DNA from: Galeruca laticollis
Lineage: Eukaryota; Arthropoda; Insecta; Coleoptera; Chrysomelidae
DNA: 64,000 nucleotides
Direction of reading: 5' to 3'
Assembly: GCA_963921935.1 (NCBI GenBank)
Contig: OY998185.1
Location: forward strand, 55,877,717-55,941,716
Shown: positions 39,901 through 50,896 of the stretch, one piece after another
Layout: every line of letters starts with the position of its first letter
Position numbering within the stretch: the stretch's first letter is position 1
The notes under the pieces: generated by a model
What the model saw: only the letters and a program-made list of their open reading frames with translations
What the model was told of the DNA's origin: nothing
The model's database searches: none
Made by a program: the position numbers and the translations under genes

Positions 39901-40101
39901 TCATCTAATCGAACATGTTTCGAGATGATGATAGGCCAAAAATATATTTTTGGAGTATTGCGAAAAATGCAATAAATTCCTTACTATAGTCCAGCTACAT
40001 ATTTGACGAAAAATGTTTTTCCTCTCAAAAAATACTGAAATTATGAGAATAAGGGTTCTTTGATACGACAAATCGACTGGTGTTGTCCATTTTTCGATAA
40101 G
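36941..40101 (+). repeat. Composite higher-order repeat D, copy 3 (partial, C segment only)
   Basis: Matches copy 2 at +8,511 bp from 36941 until about 40101. Monomer starts: 37249, 37714 (deleted junction), 38173, 38672, 39138 (deleted junction), 39605 (86-bp deletion) and 40015. The match ends inside the last monomer, where this copy changes to GATAAATGTTCCAAATATTAG while the D partner keeps GATGAATGTTTC. This is the last D-type sequence in the window, so the break at about 40.1 kb is the boundary between two HOR domains. Confidence 0.88.
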
Positions 40102-41419
40102 ATAAATGTTCCAAATATTAGAAGAGCATTTAAGTTAAAACAAAACATGCCTTCATATAAAAAATAGTACAGACCAAAATAATGGAAGTATTCATTCAAT
40201 TTTCTGAGAAAGTATCGTCAAAGGTCCAATCTATGATATAAAAAATCGGGAGTGCTCTAAAATGATGGGATTCAGAAGTAGAGTGCGTCAAACTTGGAGT
40301 ATCCAGTGAAGAGGGTAAAATCAAATATCCATAGTTATTCAAAAATTGATAGAATTAGTGCATTAACAAAGTCACCTATCGATTTAAGATGAAATTTCAT
40401 CTAATCGAACATGTTTCGAGAGGATGATAGGCCAAAAATATATTTTTGGAGTATTGCGAAAAATGCAATATTTTCCTTACTATAGTCCAGCTACATATTT
40501 GACGAAAAATGTTTTTCCTCTAAAAAATACTGAAATTATGAGAATAAGGGTTCTGTGATACGACAAATCGACTGGTGTTGTCCATTTTTCGATAAGATAA
40601 ATGTTCCAAATATTGGAAAAGCATTTAAGTTAAAACAAAACATGCCTTCATATAAAAAATAGTACAGACCAAAATAATGGAAGTATTCATTCAATTTTCT
40701 GAGAAAGTAGCGTCAAAGGTCCAATCTATGATATAAAAAATCGGGAGTGCTCTAAAATGATGCGATTCAGAAGTAGAGTGCGTCAAACTTGGAGTATCCA
40801 ATGAAGAGGGTAAAATCAAATATCCATAGTTATTCAAAAATTGATAGAATTAGGGCAATAACAAAGTCACCTATCGATTCAAGATGAAATTCCATCTAAT
40901 CGAACATGTTTCGAGAGGATGATAGGCCAAAAATATATTTTTGGAGTATTGCGAAAAATGCAATATTTTCCTTACTATATATAGTCCAGCTACATATTTG
41001 ACGAAAAATGTTTTTCCTCTCAAAAAATACTGAAATTATGAGAATAAGGGTTATTTGATACGACAAATCGACTGGTGTTGTCCATTTTTCGATAAGATAA
41101 ATGTTTCGAATATTAGGAGAGCATTTAAAATAAAAGAAAACATGCCTTCAGTTAAAAAATAGTACAGACCAAAATAATGGAAGTATTGATTCAATTTTCT
41201 GAGAAAGTATCGTTAATGGTCCAATCTATGATATAAAAAATCAGGAGTGCTCTAAAATGATGCGATTCAGAAGTAGAGTGCGTCAAACTTGGAGTATCCA
41301 ATGGAGAGGGTGAGATCAAATATCCATAGTTATTCAAAAATTGATAGAATTAGGACATTAACAAAGTCACCTATCGATTCAAGATGAAATTTCATCTAAT
41401 CGAACATGTTTCGAGAGAA
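40102..41419 (+). repeat. Transition monomers between HOR D and HOR E
   Basis: Contains phase points 40511 and 41010 and the tail of the 40015 unit. It carries the right-domain variants TTCCAAATATTAG or TTCCAAATATTGG, GATGGGATTC, GATTTAAGATG and CTTCAGTTAAAAAATAG. The part 40440-41190 matches 60217-60967 at +19,777 bp, including the rare TTTAAAATAAAAG at 41125. A second part near 41301 matches 58094 at +16,793 bp through the shared CCAATGGAGAGGGTGAGATC. It is not part of the E tandem pair, whose similarity begins at about 41420. Confidence 0.8.
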
Positions 41420-41868
41420 TGATAGGCCAAAAATATATTTTTGGAGTATTGCGAAAAATGCAATATTTTCCTTACTATATATAGTCCAGCTACATATTTG
41501 ACGAAAAATGTTTTTCCTCTCAAAAAATACTGAAATTATGAGAATAAGGGTTCTTTGATACGACAAATCGACTGGTGTTGTCCATTTTTCGATAAGATAA
41601 ATGTTTCAAATATTAGGAGAGCATTTAAGTTAAAAGAAAACATGCCTTCATATAAAAAATAGTACAGACCAAAATAATGGAAGTATTCATTCAATTTTCT
41701 GAGAAAGTATCGTCAAAGGATATAAAAAATCGGGAGTGCTCTAAAATGATGAGATTCAGAAGTAGAGTGCGTCAAACTTGGAGTATCCAATGAAGAGGGT
41801 AAAATCAAATATCCATAGTTATTCAAAAATTGATAGAATTAGGACATTAACGAAGTCACCTATCGATT

Positions 41869-41888
41869 TTAGATGGAATTCCATCTAA
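41869..41888. other. Compensated variant of the 20-bp palindrome (GGAATTCC core)
   Basis: TTAGATGGAATTCCATCTAA is a perfect palindrome in which both arms differ from the usual core: A to G on the left and T to C on the right. Single-change relatives exist elsewhere (GATGGAATTTCATC widely; GATGAAATTCCATC at about 40884 and 60661). Three bases downstream, 41891-41900 reads GAACATGTTC, also a perfect palindrome, where most monomers have GAACATGTTT. The pair recurs at 49526-49545 and 49548-49557 through the E duplication. Confidence 0.85.
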
Positions 41889-43239
41889 TCGAACATGTTC
41901 CGAGAGGATGATAGGCCAAAAATATATTTTTGGAGTATTGCGAAAAATGCAATATTTTCCTTACTATAGTCCAGCTACATATTTGACGAAAAATGTTTTT
42001 CCTCTCAAAAAATACTGAAATTATGAGAATAAGTGTTCTTTGATACGACAAATCGACTGGTGTTGTCCATTTTTCGATAAGATAAATGTTTCGAATATTA
42101 GGAGAGCATTTAAGTTAAAAGAAAACATGCCTTCAGTTAAAAAATAGTACAGACCAAAATAATGGAAGTATTCATTCAATTTTCTGAGAAAGTATCGTCA
42201 AAGGTCCAATCAATGATATAAAAAATCAGGAGTGCTCTAAAATTATGCGATTCAGAAGTAGAGTGCGTCAAACTTGGAGTATCCAATGAAGAGGGTAAAA
42301 TCAAATATCCATAGTTATTCAAAAATTGATAGAATTAGGGCATTAACAAAGTCACCTATCGATTTTAGATGAGATTTCATCTAATCGAACATGTTTCGAG
42401 ATGATGATAGGCCAAAAATATATTTTTGGAGTATTGCGAAAAATGCAATAAATTCCTTACTATAGTCCAGCTACATATTTGACGAAAAATGTTTTTCCTC
42501 TCAAAAAATACTGAAATTATGAGAATAAGGATTCTTTGATACGACAAATCGACTGGTGTTGTCCATTTTTCGATAAGATAAATGTTCCAAATATTAGAAG
42601 AGCATTTAAGTTAAAACAAAACATGCCTTCATATAAAAAATAGTACAGACCAAAATAATGGAAGTTTATTCAATTTTCTGAGAAAGTATCGTCAAAGGTC
42701 CAATCTATGATATAAAAAATCGGGAGTGCTCTAAAATGATGGGATTCAGAAGTAGAGTGCGTCAAACTTGGAGTATCCAGTGGAGAGGGTAAAATCAAAT
42801 ATCCATGGTTATTCAAAAATTGATAGAATTAGGGCATTAACAAAGTCACCTATCGATTTAAGATGAAATTTCATCTAATCGAACATGTTTCGAGAGGATG
42901 ATAGGCCAAAAATATATTTTTGGAGTATTGCGGAAAATGCAATATTTTCCTTACTATAGTCCAGCTACATATTTGATGAAAAATGTTTTTCCTCTCAAAA
43001 AATACTGAGATTATGAGAATAAGGGTTCTTTGATACGACAAATCGACTGGTGTTGTCCATTTTTCGATAAGATAAATGTTTCGAATATTAGGAGAGCATT
43101 TAAGTTAAAAGAAAACATGCCTTCAGTTGAAAAATAGTACAGACCAAAATAATGGAAGTATTCATTCAATTTTCTGAGAAAGTATCGTCAAAGGTCCAAT
43201 CTATGATATAAAAAATCAGGAGTGCTCTGAAATTATGCG

Positions 43240-45100
43240 ATTCAGAAGTAGAGTGCGTCAAACTTGGAGTATCCAGTAGAGAGGGTAAAATCAAATATCC
43301 ATAGTTATTCAAAAATTGATAGAATCAGGGCATTAACAAAGTCACCTATCGATTTAAGATGAAATTTCATCTAATCGAACATGTTTCGAGAGGATGATAG
43401 GCCAAAAATATATTTTTGGAGTATTGCGAAAAATGCAATATTTTCCTTACTATAGTCCAGCTACATATTTGACGAAAAATGTTTTTCCTCTCAAAAAATA
43501 CTGAGATTATGAGAATAAGGGTTCTTTGATACGACAAATCGACTGGTGTTGTCCATTTTTCGATAAGATAAATGTTTCGAATATTAGGAGAGCATTTAAG
43601 TTAAAAGAAAACATGCCTTCAGTTGAAAAATAGTACAGACCAAAATAATGGAAGTATTCATTCAATTTTCTGGGAAAGTATCGTCAAAGGTCCAATCTAT
43701 GATATAAAAAATCGGGAGTGCTCTAAAATGATGGGATTCAGAAGTAGAGTGCGTCAAGCTTGGAGTATCCAGTGAAGAGGGTAAAATCAAATATCCATAG
43801 TTATTCAAAAATTGATAGAATTAGGGAATTAATAAAGTCACCTATCGATTTAAGATGAAATTTCATCTAATCGAACATGTTTCGAGAGTATGATAGGCCA
43901 AAAATATTTTTTTGGAGTATAGCGAAAAATGCAATATTTTCCTTACTATAGTACAGCTACATATTTGACGAAAAATGTTTTTCCTCTAAAAAAAGTCGAA
44001 TTTTTCGATAAGATGAATGTTTCAAATATTAGGAGAGCATTAACGTTAAAAGAAAACATGCCTTCATATAAAAAATAGTACAGACCAAAATAATGGGAGT
44101 AATCATTCAATTTTCTGAGAAAGTATCGTCAAAGGTCCAATCTATGATATAAAAAATCGGGAGTGCTCTAAAATGATGGGATTCAGAAGTAGAGTGCGTC
44201 AAACTTGGAGTATCCAGTAGAGAGGGTAAAATCAAATATCCATAGTTATTCAAAAATTGATAGAATCAGGGCATTAACAAAGTCACCTATCGATTTAAGA
44301 TGAAATTTCATCTAATCGAACATGTTTCGAGAGGATGATAGGCCAAAAATATATTTTTGGAGTATTGCGAAAAATGCAATATTTTCCTTACTATAGTCCA
44401 GCTACATATTTGACGAAAAATGTTTTTCCTCTCAAAAAATACTGAGATTATGAGAATAAGGGTTCTTTGATACGACAAATCGACTGGTGTTGTCCATTTT
44501 TCGATAAGATAAATGTTTCGAATATTAGGAGAGCATTTAAGTTAAAAGAAAACATGCCTTCAGTTGAAAAATAGTACAGACCAAAATAATGGAAGTATTC
44601 ATTCAATTTTCTGAGAAAGTATCGTCAAAGGTCCAATCTATGATATAAAAAATCGGGAGTGCTCTAAAATGATGGGATTCAGAAGTAGAGTGCGTCAAAC
44701 TTGGAGTATCCAGTGAAGAGGGTAAAATCAAATATCCATAGTTATTCAAAAATTGATAGAATTAGGGAATTAATAAAGTCACCTATCGATTTAAGATGAA
44801 ATTTCATCTAATCGAACATGTTTCGAGAGTATGATAGGCCAAAAATATTTTTTTGGAGTATAGCGAAAAATGCAATATTTTCCTTACTATAGTACAGCTA
44901 CATATTTGATGAAAAATGTTTTTCCTCTAAAAAAAGTCGAATTTTTCGATAAGATGAATGTTTCAAATATTAGGAGAGCATTTACGTTAAAAGAAAACAT
45001 GCCTTCATATAAAAAATAGTACAGACCAAAATAATGGGAGTAATCATTCAATTTTCTGAGAAAGTATCGTAAAAGGTCCAATCTATGATATAAAAAATCG
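43240..45100 (+). repeat. Nested 941-bp dimer duplication inside HOR E copy 1
   Basis: Bases from about 43240 to 44150 recur 941 bp downstream (for example TATAGTACAGCTAC at 43947 and 44888). The repeated block is a dimer of one full monomer (phase points 43481, 44422) and one shortened monomer (43977, 44918). The shortened unit reads CTCTAAAAAAAGTCGAATTTTTCGATAAG: about 51 bp of the usual sequence is missing and a few bases at the join (GTCGAA) are not explained by either side. The copies differ slightly, for example GCATTAACG at 44036 vs GCATTTACG at 44977. The block recurs at 50897-52757 in copy 2. Confidence 0.87.
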
Positions 45101-47836
45101 GGAGTGCTCTAAAATGATGCGATTTAGAAGTAGAGTGCGTCAAACTTGGAGTATCCAATGAAGAGGGTGAGATCAAATATCCATAGTTATTCAAAAATTG
45201 ATAGAATTAGGGCATCAACAAAGTCGCCTATCGATTTTAGATGGAACTTCATCTAATCGAACATGTTTCGAGAGGATGATAGGCCAAAAATATATTTTTG
45301 GAGTATTGCAAAAAATGCAATATTTTCCTTACTATAGTCCAGCTACATATTTGACGAAAAATGTTTTTCCTCTCAAAAAATAATGAAATTATGAGAATAA
45401 GGGTTCTTTGATACGACAAATCGACTGGTGTTATCCATTTTTCGATAAGATAAATGTTTCAAATATTAAGAGAGCATTTAAGTTAAAACAAAACATGCCT
45501 TCATATAAAAAGTAGTACAGACCAAAATATTGGAAGTAATCATTCAATTTTCTGAGAAAGTATCGTCAAAGGTCTAATCTATGATATAAAAAATCGGGAG
45601 TGCTCTAAAATGATACGATTCAGAAGTAGAGTGCGTCAAACTTGGAGTATCCAATGAAGAGGGTGAAATCAAATATCCATAGTTATTCAAAAATTGATAG
45701 AATTAGGGCATTAACAAAGTCACCTATCGATTCAAGATGAAATTTCATCTAATCGAACATGTTTCGAGAGGATGATAGGCCAAAAATATATTTTTGGAGT
45801 ATTGCGAAAAATGCAATATTTTCCTTACTATGTCCAGCTACATATTTGACAAAAATGTTTTTCCTCTCAAAAAATATTGAAATTATGAGAATAAGGGTTC
45901 TTTGATACGACAAATCGACTGGTGTTGTCCATTTTTCGATAAGATAAATGTTTCAAATATTAGGAGAGCATTTAAGTTAAAAGAAAACATGCCTCCATAT
46001 AAAAAATAGTACAGACCAAAATAATGGAAGTATTCATTCAATTTTCTGAAAAAGTATCGTCAAAGTCCAATCTATGATATAAAAAATCAGAAGTGCTCTA
46101 AAATGATGCGATTCAGAAGTAGAGTGCGGCAAACTTGGAGTATCCAATGAAGAGGGTAAAATCAAATATCCATAGTTATTCAAAAATGGATAGAATTAGG
46201 ACATTAACAAAGTCACCTATCGATTCAAGATGAAATTTCATCTAATCGAACATGTTTCGAGAGGATGATAGGCCAAAAATATATTTTTGGAGTATTGCGA
46301 AAAATGCAATATTTTCCTTACTATAGTCCAGCTAAATATTTGACGAAAAATGTTTTTCCTCTCAAAAAATACTGAAATTATGAAAATAAGGGTTCTTTGA
46401 TACGACAAATCGACTGGTGTTGTCCATTTTTCGATAAGATAAATGTTTCAAATATTAGGAGAGCATTTAAGTTGAAACAAAACATGCCTTAATATAAAAA
46501 ATAGTACAGACCAAAATAATGGAAATATTCATTCAATTTTCTGAGAAAGTATCTTCAAAGGTCCAATCTATGATATAAAAAATCAGGAGTGCTCCAAAAT
46601 TATGCGATTCAGAAGTAGAGTGCGTCAAACTTGGTGTATCCAATGAAGAGGGTGAGATCAAATATCCATAGTTATTCAAAAATTGATAGAATTAGGGCAT
46701 CAACAAAGTCACCTATCGGTTTTAGATGAAACTTCATCTAATCGAACATGTTTCGAGAGGATGATAGGCCAAAAATATATTTTTGGAATATTGCGAAAAA
46801 TGCAATATTTTCCTTACTAAAGTCCAGCTACATATTTGACGAAAAATGTTTTTCCTCTCAAAAAATACTGAAATTATGAGAATAAGGGTTTTTTGATACG
46901 ACAAATCGACTGGTGTTGTCCATTTTTCGATAAGGTAAATGATAAATTTTCTGAGAAAGTATCGTCAAAGGTCCAATCTATGATATAAAAAATCAGGAGT
47001 GCTCTGAAATTATGCGATTCAGAAGTAGAGTGCGTCAAACTTGGAGTATCCAATGAAGAGGATAAAATCAAATATCCATAGTTTTTCAAAAAGTGATAGA
47101 ATTAGGGCATTAACAAAGTCACCTATCGATTTTAGATGAAATTTCATCTAAACGAACATATTTCGAGATGATGATAGGCCAAAAATATATTTTTGGAGTA
47201 TTGCGAAAAATGTAATAAATTCCTTACTATAGTCCAGCTACATATTTGACGAAAAATGTTTTTCCTCTCAAAAAATAATGAAATTATGAGAATAAGGGTT
47301 CTTTGATACGACAAATCGACTGGTGTTATCCATTTTTCGATAAGATAAATGTTTCAAATATTAGGAGAGCATTTAAGTTAAAACAAAACATGCCTTCATA
47401 TAAAAAATAGTACAGACCAAAATATTGGAAGTAATCATTCAATTTCCTGAGAAAGTATCGTCAAAGGTCTAATCTATGATATAAAAAATCGGGAGTGCTC
47501 TAAAATGATACGATTCAGAAGTAGAGTGCGTCAAATTTGGAGTATCCAATTAAGAGGGTGAAATCAAATATCCATAGTTATTCAAAAATTGATAGAATTA
47601 GGGCATCAACAAAGTCACCTATCGATTTTAGATGAAACTTCATCTAATCGAACATGTTTGGAGAGGATGATAGGCCAAAAATATATTTTTGGAGTATTGC
47701 GAAAAATGCAATATTTTCCTTACTATAGTCCAGCTACATATTTGACGAAAAATGTTTTTCCTCTCAAAAAATACTGAAATTATGAGAATAAGGGTTCTTT
47801 GATACGACAAATCGACTGGTGTTGTCCATTTTTCGA

Positions 47837-48171
47837 TAAGATAAATGTTTCAAATATTAGGATAGCATTTAAGTTAAAACAAAACATGCCTTAATATAAA
47901 AAATAGTACAGACCAACATGTTTCGAGAGGATGATAGGCCAAAAATATATTTTTGGAGTATTGCGAAAAATGCATTTTTCCATTTTTCGATAAGATAAAT
48001 GTTTCAGATATTAGTAGAGCATTTAAGTTAAAACAAAACATGCCTTAATATAAAAAATAGTACAGACCAACATGTTTCGAGAGGATGATAGGCCAAAAAT
48101 ATATTTTTGGAGTATTGCGAAAAATGCAATATTTTCCTTACTATAGTCCAGCTACATATTTGACGAAAAAT
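47837..48171 (+). repeat. Truncated mini-monomers, 154-bp spacing
   Basis: ACAGACCAACATGTTTCGAG occurs at 47909 and 48063. In each, the monomer's middle ~240 bp is missing: sequence after ATAGTACAGACCA jumps straight to ACATGTTTCGAGAGG. In the first unit the junction region is also lost, joining GCGAAAAATGCA to TTTTTCCATTTTTCG. What remains is a ~154-bp unit that retains the 18-bp palindrome and hairpin region but lacks the 20-bp palindrome. It is present again in HOR E copy 2 at about 55494-55828. Confidence 0.88.
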
Positions 48172-50896
48172 GTTTTTCCTCTCAAAAAATATTGAAATTA
48201 TGAGAATAAGGGTTCTTAGATACGACAAATCGACTGGTGTTGTCCATTTTTCGATAAGATAAATGTTTCAAATATTAGGAGAGCATTTAAGTTAGAAGAA
48301 AACATGCCTTCATATAAAAAATAGTACAGACCAAAATAATGGAAGTATTCATTCAATTTTCTGAGAAAGTATCGTCAAAGTCCAATCTATGATATAAAAA
48401 ATCAGGAGTGATCTAAAATGATGCGATTCAGAAGTAGAGTGCGTCAAACTTGGAGTATCCAATGAAGAGGGTAAAATCAAATATCCATAGTTATTCAAAA
48501 ATTGATAGAATTAGGGCATTAACAAAGTCACCTATCGATTTTAGATGACATTTCATCTAATCGAACATGTTTCGAGATGATGATAGGCCAAAAATATATT
48601 TTTGGAGTATTGCGAAAAATGCAATAAATTCCTTACTATAGTCCAGCTACATATTTGACGAAAAATGTTTTTCCTCTCAAAAAATACTGAAATTATGAGA
48701 ATAAGGGTTCTTTGATACGACAAATCGACTGGTGTTGTCCATTTTTCGATAAGATGAATGTTCCAAATATTAGAAGAGCATTTAAGTTAAAACAAAACAT
48801 GCCTTCATATAAAAAATAGTACAGACCAAAATATTGGAAGTATACATTCAATTTTCTGAGAAAGTATCGTCAAAGGTCCAATCTATGATATAAAAAATCG
48901 GGAGTGCTCTAAAATGATGGGATTCAGAAGTAGAGTGCGTCAAACTAGGAGTATTCAATGAAGAGGGTAAAATCAAATATCCATAGTTATTCAAAATTTG
49001 ATAGAATTAGGGCATTAACAAAGTCACCTATCGATTTCAGATGAAATTTCATCTAATCGAACATGTTTCGAGAGGATGATAGGCCAAAAATATATTTTTG
49101 GAGTATTGCGAAAAATGCAATATTTTCCTTACTATATATAGTCCAGCTACATATTTGACGAAAAATGTTTTTCCTCTCAAAAAATACTGAAATTATGAGA
49201 ATAAGGGTTCTTTGATACGACAAATCGACTGGTGTTGTCCATTTTTCGATAAGATAAATGTTTCAAATATTAGGAGAGCATTTAAGTTAAAAGAAAACAT
49301 GCCTTCATATAAAAAATAGTACAGACCAAAATAATGGAAGTATTCATTCAATTTTCTGAGAAAGTATCGTCAAAGGATATAAAAAATCGGGAGTGCTCTA
49401 AAATGATGAGATTCAGAAGTAGAGTGCGTCAAACTTGGAGTATCCAATGAAGAGGGTAAAATCAAATATCCATAGTTATTCAAAAATTGATAGAATTAGG
49501 ACATTAACGAAGTCACCTATCGATTTTAGATGGAATTCCATCTAATCGAACATGTTCCGAGAGGATGATAGGCCAAAAATATATTTTTGGAGTATTGCGA
49601 AAAATGCAATATTTTCCTTACTATAGTCCAGCTACATATTTGACGAAAAATGTTTTTCCTCTCAAAAAATACTGAAATTATGAGAATAAGTGTTCTTTGA
49701 TACGACAAATCGACTGGTGTTGTCCATTTTTCGATAAGATAAATGTTTCGAATATTAGGAGAGCATTTAAGTTAAAAGAAAACATGCCTTCAGTTAAAAA
49801 ATAGTACAGACCAAAATAATGGAAGTATTCATTCAATTTTCTGAGAAAGTATCGTCAAAGGTCCAATCAATGATATAAAAAATCAGGAGTGCTCTAAAAT
49901 TATGCGATTCAGAAGTAGAGTGCGTCAAACTTGGAGTATCCAATGAAGAGGGTAAAATCAAATATCCATAGTTATTCAAAAATTGATAGAATTAGGGCAT
50001 TAACAAAGTCACCTATCGATTTTAGATGAGATTTCATCTAATCGAACATGTTTCGAGATGATGATAGGCCAAAAATATATTTTTGGAGTATTGCGAAAAA
50101 TGCAATAAATTCCTTACTATAGTCCAGCTACATATTTGACGAAAAATGTTTTTCCTCTCAAAAAATACTGAAATTATGAGAATAAGGATTCTTTGATACG
50201 ACAAATCGACTGGTGTTGTCCATTTTTCGATAAGATAAATGTTCCAAATATTAGAAGAGCATTTAAGTTAAAACAAAACATGCCTTCATATAAAAAATAG
50301 TACAGACCAAAATAATGGAAGTTTATTCAATTTTCTGAGAAAGTATCGTCAAAGGTCCAATCTATGATATAAAAAATCGGGAGTGCTCTAAAATGATGGG
50401 ATTCAGAAGTAGAGTGCGTCAAACTTGGAGTATCCAGTGGAGAGGGTAAAATCAAATATCCATGGTTATTCAAAAATTGATAGAATTAGGGCATTAACAA
50501 AGTCACCTATCGATTTAAGATGAAATTTCATCTAATCGAACATGTTTCGAGAGGATGATAGGCCAAAAATATATTTTTGGAGTATTGCGGAAAATGCAAT
50601 ATTTTCCTTACTATAGTCCAGCTACATATTTGATGAAAAATGTTTTTCCTCTCAAAAAATACTGAGATTATGAGAATAAGGGTTCTTTGATACGACAAAT
50701 CGACTGGTGTTGTCCATTTTTCGATAAGATAAATGTTTCGAATATTAGGAGAGCATTTAAGTTAAAAGAAAACATGCCTTCAGTTGAAAAATAGTACAGA
50801 CCAAAATAATGGAAGTATTCATTCAATTTTCTGAGAAAGTATCGTCAAAGGTCCAATCTATGATATAAAAAATCAGGAGTGCTCTGAAATTATGCG

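Larger units (their letters stand above)
41420..49076 (+). repeat. Higher-order repeat E, copy 1 (7,657 bp)
   Basis: Monomer phase points: 41510, 41995, 42491, 42985, 43481, 43977, 44422, 44918, 45363, 45857, 46352, 46848, 47258, 47754, 47976 (truncated), 48172 and 48667: sixteen monomers plus one mini-unit. Everything from about 41420 recurs 7,657 bp downstream, and I noted no base difference between the copies in the lines compared. The unit holds several distinctive structures: a nested 941-bp dimer duplication, an 86-bp deletion monomer, paired truncated units and a monomer with a compensated palindrome. Confidence 0.93.
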
